Position numbers and translations under genes: made by a program
The notes under the pieces: generated by a model
Database searches by the model: none
What the model saw: only the letters and a program-made list of their open reading frames with translations
What the model was told of the DNA's origin: nothing
Source of the DNA: Nanobdellota archaeon
GTDB lineage: Archaea > Nanobdellota > Nanobdellia > Pacearchaeales > GW2011-AR1
Direction of reading: 5' to 3'
DNA length: 16,709 bases
Assembly: GCA_018897135.1 (NCBI GenBank)
Contig: JAHILJ010000012.1
Coordinates: 1 to 16,709, forward strand
In this document: positions 13,063 through 16,709 of the stretch, piece by piece
Numbering within the stretch: the stretch's first letter is position 1
Layout: every line of letters begins with the position of its first letter

Positions 13063-13620
13063 ATGAAAGTTGATAGGGCAATTAAGTCAAGAAAAAGCAC
13101 GAGGAAATTTAATTCTAAAAAACCAGATTGGAAAGACATCCTAGAGTGCATTGATTCAATGCGTTATGCTCCAATGGCTGGCGGGAATTTTTCACTAAAA
13201 ATTATTATTGTAAGTGATTTACAAAAAATTTCACAATTAGCAGAATCTGCTCAACAGGAATTCTTAAAACAAGCAAAATATGTTTTGGTTGTTTGCTCAA
13301 AAAAAGCTCGGACAATTAATGCATATGAAGAACAAGGAAAAATTTACGCTCGACAACAAGCAGGTGCTGCAATTGAAAACTTTTTATTAAAAATTGAAGA
13401 AAAAAAACTAGCAACTTGCTGGGTCGGACATTTTGTAGATTCTCAAGTTAAAAGAGTTTTAAGAATTCCAGAAGATGTTGATGTTGAAGCACTCCTTCCA
13501 ATCGGTTACGAGTTTGAAAAAAGATATACACGAAGAGCAAAAGTTGACATTGACCGAATTCTTTACTTTGAAGAATATGATAAGAACAAAATGATTGAGC
13601 CAAAGAAGTTGAGGACTTAA
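13063..13620 (+). CDS. Nitroreductase-family flavoprotein
   Basis: This is an FMN-dependent oxidoreductase of the nitroreductase fold, using NAD(P)H on an unknown substrate. Visible elements are SRKSTRKF (9-16) that binds the FMN phosphate, the APMAGGNFS loop (37-45), the dimer helix with ARQQAGAAIENFLL, then CWVGHF and the closing ALLPIGYEFEKRYTRRAKV. The 185-aa length is normal for a compact archaeal member. TATTTTAAAA lies about 27 bp before ATG 13063. No partner in the neighbourhood reveals the substrate. Confidence 0.87.
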   Translation: MKVDRAIKSRKSTRKFNSKKPDWKDILECIDSMRYAPMAGGNFSLKIIIVSDLQKISQLAESAQQEFLKQAKYVLVVCSKKARTINAYEEQGKIYARQQAGAAIENFLLKIEEKKLATCWVGHFVDSQVKRVLRIPEDVDVEALLPIGYEFEKRYTRRAKVDIDRILYFEEYDKNKMIEPKKLRT

Positions 13621-13633
13621 AAAAAGTTAAAAG

Positions 13634-13660
13634 AAGATAGATTTATTTTGTATTTATCTT
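13634..13660. promoter_or_regulatory. Inverted repeat upstream of the restriction enzyme promoter
   Basis: AAGATA (13634-13639) and TATCTT (13655-13660) form an inverted repeat with a 15-bp spacer. It lies about 10-15 bp upstream of the TATA-like TATATTTAATTT (about 13669-13680), which is 26 bp before the restriction gene. It could be an operator, but short AT-rich repeats arise easily by chance. Confidence 0.28.
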
Positions 13661-13700
13661 GTAGTATGTATATTTAATTTATATTTGTTTTTCTTCTTAC

Positions 13701-14450
13701 ATGGAAGATAAAGTTTTACAAAGTTTCAAAAAAGATTTTTTAACCATAAAAGAAAAGGGATTTGTTGAATCACATAGAAAACATAATACTGGAATTGGGA
13801 AAACATTTGAGGATTTAATTGGGATTGTAGAAAACAATAATTGTCTTGCTGATTATGAAAAGGTATTAGAATTAAAATCCTCAAGAGAATTATCAAAGAG
13901 TATGGTTACCCTTTTCACAAAAGCCCCAACACATCCAAAAGGAATTAACTCAATTATGAGAGAAAAATTTGGAGAACCAGACCAAAAAGCGGGAAAATTA
14001 AAAACAATTCATACTACTTTTTCAGCTTTGAAATTTAACACTTTCTTTAAAAGATTTGGATTTAAACTTGAAGTTAATGAAGAAAAAAGAAGGATTTATA
14101 TTTTAGTCAAAAATTTAGAAACTGATGAAATTGAAAATATTGAAATTTATTATGAGTTTGATAAAATTAAAAATATAATTGAAAAGAAACTTGATTATAT
14201 TGCCTATATCAAAGCTGAAACAAGGAAAGAAAACGAAAAAGAATTTTTCAATTTCAAAAAAGCAATTTTATTAAGTGGTTTAACTTTTAATAAGTTCATT
14301 CAATTTATCAAAGAAGGCTTAATTATTTATGATATAAGAATTGGCGTTTATAGAAGCGGAAATCTTAAAGGAAAAACACACGACCATGGTTCTGGTTTTA
14401 GAGTTTTAAAAAACAATATCAATAGAGTGTTTAATGTTCAAGAAATCTAA
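13701..14450 (+). CDS. Type II restriction endonuclease, MvaI/BcnI family
   Basis: This 249-aa nuclease should cut unmodified DNA; the known family members MvaI and BcnI cut at CCWGG and CCSGG as monomers. Evidence is HNTGIGKTFEDLIG (28-41, with E37), the catalytic core DYEKVLELKSSR (51-62; D51, E57, K59 of the PD-(D/E)XK site), VTLFTKAPTHPKG (69-81) and the C-terminal HDHGSGFRV (227-235). The exact recognition site cannot be read from sequence. It has its own promoter and faces the methyltransferase operon tail to tail, overlapping the ASCH gene by 4 bp at the stop codons. Confidence 0.88.
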   Translation: MEDKVLQSFKKDFLTIKEKGFVESHRKHNTGIGKTFEDLIGIVENNNCLADYEKVLELKSSRELSKSMVTLFTKAPTHPKGINSIMREKFGEPDQKAGKLKTIHTTFSALKFNTFFKRFGFKLEVNEEKRRIYILVKNLETDEIENIEIYYEFDKIKNIIEKKLDYIAYIKAETRKENEKEFFNFKKAILLSGLTFNKFIQFIKEGLIIYDIRIGVYRSGNLKGKTHDHGSGFRVLKNNINRVFNVQEI

Positions 14451-14710
14451 AAGTTTTTCTTTTCTAAAACTTTGCCTAAATAAATAACATAATTTTCCTT
14501 TTCTTTTTTTATGCTCTTAAATTCAACACGCATAAAAGGAGCATTTTTAGAATAGCCATTTTTAAAATAAATTTCATCAAATTTTTTTCCGACTAATCTT
14601 TTATTCCAATAAGGTTTAATTTTTCTGTATTCCTTTGTCTTTTTTCCAGAAGCAATTAAATCAAACCACTTTTTTAATAAAGTTAAATGTAAAATTTTAT
14701 TTGAAGTCAT
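14447..14710 (-). CDS. ASCH-domain protein (PUA-like), 87 aa
   Basis: The sequence ILHLTLLKKWFDLIASGKKT, then KEYRKIKPYWNKRL and FKNGY, is the ASCH pattern of a small beta-barrel related to PUA and EVE domains, which bind RNA or modified bases; the E. coli ASCH protein YqfB hydrolyses N4-acetylcytidine. I choose ATG 14710, which overlaps the methyltransferase stop as ATGA, over the in-frame ATG at 14734 that lies inside the methyltransferase. The overlap indicates translational coupling with the methyltransferase, so it belongs to the restriction-modification unit. Confidence 0.75.
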   Translation of the reverse strand: MTSNKILHLTLLKKWFDLIASGKKTKEYRKIKPYWNKRLVGKKFDEIYFKNGYSKNAPFMRVEFKSIKKEKENYVIYLGKVLEKKNF

Positions 14711-15981
14711 TGTTTTTCTATTATAACAATCCATTCTTCATTCATGGTTACTGCATGATTGCCAGAAATATTTGTTGGAGAATTTAATTTAGGCATTCTT
14801 TTATGAGAAATATTTCTAATAAATGTGTTATGATGTTTATAATGATTTTTAGCTTGGAATAATTCCAAAATTATTTCATCTGTTGGGATTTGAATCCCTT
14901 TAACTGTTCTATTTCCAACAACAAAACACATGAAAGCACCTTTTTTAGCAACTCTATGTAATTCTTGTATACATTTATCAAAATCAACATAAAAACTTAA
15001 AACATCTCTTGCTCGATAAGGATCAATTTTAGCAATTTTATCTAAAGTTTTTTTTAATGTTAGAGAACCTAAACCATTTTTCAAATCTTTAGTAGGTATT
15101 CCTCCTAAACTTATTTTATCAATATTAATAACTTGATTTTTATCATAACCTAACCATTGTAATCCTAATCTTGAAAATTGCCCATAAGCTACAGTTGTTC
15201 TGCTATCTCCATAAGGGGGGGAAGTAATAATCAAATCCACGCTGTTCGCAGAAATAGAAGTTAAATTTCTTGTATCTTCTGCTAAAATATTAACTTCACA
15301 TTTTTGTTTTTCCTTAACATAATTTTCCATGCTATAAATATTTTCTTTAACTTTTTCCCTAAAAATTCTTAATGTATCTGGATTTTGTTTTTTTAACATT
15401 TCTTGATTCATTCTATAAAGTTTATATTCTCTATTTCGTGTATTAGAAACATCTCGGACAGTTTCAGAAAATGCAATTAAAAAAAAATCCAAAATATCTT
15501 TATTTTGAATTAAATTAATATTTTGTTTTATAATTGCTAAATCTTTTATTACTTCTGGTTTAAACCAAAAATCAATATTAAAAAAATCTGGTTTTTGAGC
15601 TATTTTTTTATTCTTTTTATCTTCTAAGCTTTTTTTTACAAGTTTATGATATTCATCCCACAAAGATTGTGGATTTATTGACGTGGTTTTAACTTTAGAG
15701 ATTAATAAAGCAAGAGGATTGATATCAATTCCATAAGCTTTTTTAAAATTTTTATTGAGAGTCGCTTCTAAAAGTGCTGTGCCAGAACCCACAAAAGGAT
15801 CTAAAAGAATTTTTTTATCTTTTCCATACAATTCAATTAACCTCCTTGCTATTTGAGGGATCATCATTGCAGGATAAGTATGAAAACCATGATTACTAGA
15901 TTTTGTATATTCATTACAGAAATCCCATGAAGTATCTTTAAACTTCTTCTCTTCTTGTTCATTAAAACTTTGAGATTGCAT
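14707..15981 (-). CDS. DNA amino-methyltransferase (probable N4-cytosine) of the R-M system
   Basis: This should protect host DNA from the adjacent nuclease by methylating an exocyclic amino group. SAM-binding motif I is DPFVGSGTALLEA (61-73), preceded by the motif X-like HTYPAMMIPQIARRLIE (34-50). Catalytic motif IV is TSPPYGDS (253-260), followed by RTTVAYGQFSRLG. SPPY is usual for N4-cytosine enzymes and agrees with MvaI/BcnI systems, whose methyltransferases make N4-methylcytosine. Motif order is I then IV, with a long helical insert between. The 424-aa protein has no frameshift. Its ATG at 15981 overlaps the regulator gene by 20 bp, and its stop overlaps the ASCH start by 4 bp, so three genes form one operon. 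Confidence 0.88.
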   Translation of the reverse strand: MQSQSFNEQEEKKFKDTSWDFCNEYTKSSNHGFHTYPAMMIPQIARRLIELYGKDKKILLDPFVGSGTALLEATLNKNFKKAYGIDINPLALLISKVKTTSINPQSLWDEYHKLVKKSLEDKKNKKIAQKPDFFNIDFWFKPEVIKDLAIIKQNINLIQNKDILDFFLIAFSETVRDVSNTRNREYKLYRMNQEMLKKQNPDTLRIFREKVKENIYSMENYVKEKQKCEVNILAEDTRNLTSISANSVDLIITSPPYGDSRTTVAYGQFSRLGLQWLGYDKNQVINIDKISLGGIPTKDLKNGLGSLTLKKTLDKIAKIDPYRARDVLSFYVDFDKCIQELHRVAKKGAFMCFVVGNRTVKGIQIPTDEIILELFQAKNHYKHHNTFIRNISHKRMPKLNSPTNISGNHAVTMNEEWIVIIEKQ

Positions 15982-16219
15982 TTTTACCTAATTTTGTTAA
16001 TTGATATAATCGCCCTTTTTTAGTTTCTTCATTTAAACACTCAACTAATTTTTTATTTTTTAAATCAGTTAGAACCATACTAACATGATTTAATCTTAAA
16101 TCCACTTTTTTTGAAATTTCAGAGGGGGTAAGAACTTCCTCTTTAATAGCTTTCAAAACTTTATATCTATATTTACTTGATTTAATTAATGAAATTGCAT
16201 CTATCATCTCTTTTTCCAT
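15962..16219 (-). CDS. Winged helix-turn-helix regulator of the R-M operon
   Basis: This 85-aa MarR/ArsR-like protein has ISLIKSSKYRYKVLKAIKEE (helix 1-2), LTPSEISKKVDLRLNHVSMV (the helix-turn-helix, about 30-50) and a wing GRLYQLTKLG (69-78). It probably plays the part of a controller protein, timing methyltransferase against nuclease expression. It is first in the operon, overlapping the methyltransferase gene by 20 bp. Its leaderless promoter (ATATATAAT, centred 26 bp upstream) is covered by a perfect inverted repeat, which suggests autorepression. Confidence 0.8.
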   Translation of the reverse strand: MEKEMIDAISLIKSSKYRYKVLKAIKEEVLTPSEISKKVDLRLNHVSMVLTDLKNKKLVECLNEETKKGRLYQLTKLGKNAISKF

Positions 16220-16222
16220 GAA

Positions 16223-16254
16223 TTATCATTAATCACAATAATATATAATGATAA
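16223..16254 (-). promoter_or_regulatory. Palindromic operator over the R-M operon promoter
   Basis: TTATCATTA (16223-16231) and TAATGATAA (16246-16254) are perfect 9-bp inverted repeats 14 bp apart. The distal arm overlaps the TATA box and the proximal arm covers the expected transcription start next to ATG 16219. A dimeric winged-helix protein bound here would block promoter recognition. Confidence 0.6.
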
Positions 16255-16320
16255 CTACACTATTAATACAATTTGCATACATATAAATCTTTCTATAAAC
16301 ACTTGTCATAATTTCAAAAA

Positions 16321-16348
16321 ATAAAAAAGCCCCCAATCCCTCAGGGGC
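16321..16348 (-). terminator. GC-rich hairpin terminator after ftsZ
   Basis: On the minus strand GCCCC/GGGGC form a stem around a 10-nt loop, followed by TTTTTTAT. It lies about 36 bp past the ftsZ stop. The stem is by far the most GC-rich patch in this intergenic region and looks like a classical intrinsic terminator. Confidence 0.65.
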
Positions 16349-16363
16349 ACTAAAAAATAAATC

Positions 16364-16386
16364 AAATTAAATCAAAGATTTAATTT
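16364..16386 (-). other. Perfect hairpin overlapping the ftsZ stop codon
   Basis: AAATTAAATC and GATTTAATTT form a 10-bp perfect stem with a 3-nt loop. Two bases of the ftsZ stop codon (16385-16387) lie in the stem. It precedes the GC-rich terminator and may help stabilise the mRNA 3' end. Confidence 0.4.
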
Positions 16387-16709
16387 ATCTCCAAACTTCT
16401 ATACCTAAATCTGAAAAATCTTTTGAACTTGAAGTTGAAGCTTCTTGAAAATCCTTGCCAAGCACATAAGGAGAATGAACTCCTGTCATAATTGTAATAA
16501 CTCGAACTTTTCCTATAAAGTCCTTGCTAATTCTCGCCCCAATTATAACTTGTGCATCTGGACTAAGATTTTCTGAAACAGAACGTCCAATCACATCGAA
16601 TTCTTCAAGCTTCAAATCAGGTCCACAAGTAATATGTATTAAAGCACCAGTAGCACCTTTGTAATCCACATCAAGTAGAGGATGAGTAAGGGCTTGTCTA
16701 ACAGCTTCA
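16385..16709 (-). CDS. ftsZ: Cell division GTPase FtsZ, C-terminal fragment
   Basis: The reading frame enters from beyond the window edge, so the start is not seen. The visible 107 residues begin EAVRQALTHPLLDVDYKGAT and include GALIHITCGPDLKLEEFDVI, SPDAQVIIGARI and GKVRVITIMTGV. This is the FtsZ C-terminal (tubulin-like) domain that completes the GTPase site in the polymer. The protein ends DLGIEVWR; a DLGIPVI-like end is the FtsZ tail motif that binds membrane adaptors. The GTP-binding half and the T7 loop lie outside. Whether it is FtsZ1 or FtsZ2 cannot be told. A hairpin at the stop and a terminator follow. Confidence 0.9.
   Translation of the reverse strand, partial: EAVRQALTHPLLDVDYKGATGALIHITCGPDLKLEEFDVIGRSVSENLSPDAQVIIGARISKDFIGKVRVITIMTGVHSPYVLGKDFQEASTSSSKDFSDLGIEVWR

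Noticed and set aside
14711..14734. An upstream in-frame ATG for the ASCH protein.
   Set aside because: The ATGA overlap start at 14710 is the usual coupling arrangement, and the ASCH fold begins right after it.

Overview
The window is AT-rich, gene-dense DNA from an archaeon. It carries family B DNA polymerase, FEN1, HerA-type ATPase, an RPA-like protein, aTrm5, aIF2-beta, aIF1A, a Pno1-type KH protein, DUF424 and a tRNA with a BHB-type intron. Most genes have a TATA-like box centred about 26 bp before the ATG, so most mRNAs are probably leaderless. Small proteins, very low GC, a bacterial-type MnmA and a tandem Lrp-like regulator suggest a DPANN archaeon of the Pacearchaeota/Woesearchaeota type. 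That placement is inference from gene content, not a phylogeny.

Layout. 1-122 is the start of polB (minus). 157-447 is a MITE-like element with terminal inverted repeats and a 15-bp direct repeat. An orphan gene, fen1 and a membrane protein follow to 2685. A divergent intergenic region with GC-rich motifs precedes trm5, which converges on a 62-aa gene and a HerA-type ATPase; the RPA-like gene diverges from the ATPase. 6030-8839 is an accessory-looking cassette: a radical SAM enzyme, an unknown partner, a possible 20-codon ORF, and a divergent double Lrp-type regulator. 8943-10867 holds information-processing genes (aIF2-beta, a zinc-ribbon protein, DUF424, aIF1A, KH protein). 10900-11148 is tRNA-Asn(GUU) with a 16-nt intron; its 3' end is duplicated across a segment packed with hairpins. 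mnmA follows, then a second MITE-like copy (12348-12606), an orphan gene and a nitroreductase. 13701-16219 is a restriction-modification locus: MvaI/BcnI-type nuclease, ASCH protein, amino-methyltransferase and a small winged-helix regulator with a palindromic operator over its TATA box. The window ends inside ftsZ (minus).

How the genes fit together. DNA replication and repair (PolB, FEN1, HerA, RPA), tRNA maturation (Trm5, MnmA, tRNA-Asn) and translation initiation form the core. The accessory layer is the radical SAM cassette, the R-M locus and the mobile-element traces. The least explained signals are the two MITE-like copies, each inserted just upstream of a promoter with a repeat of unusual length, and the duplicated tRNA 3' end enclosing five consecutive hairpins.
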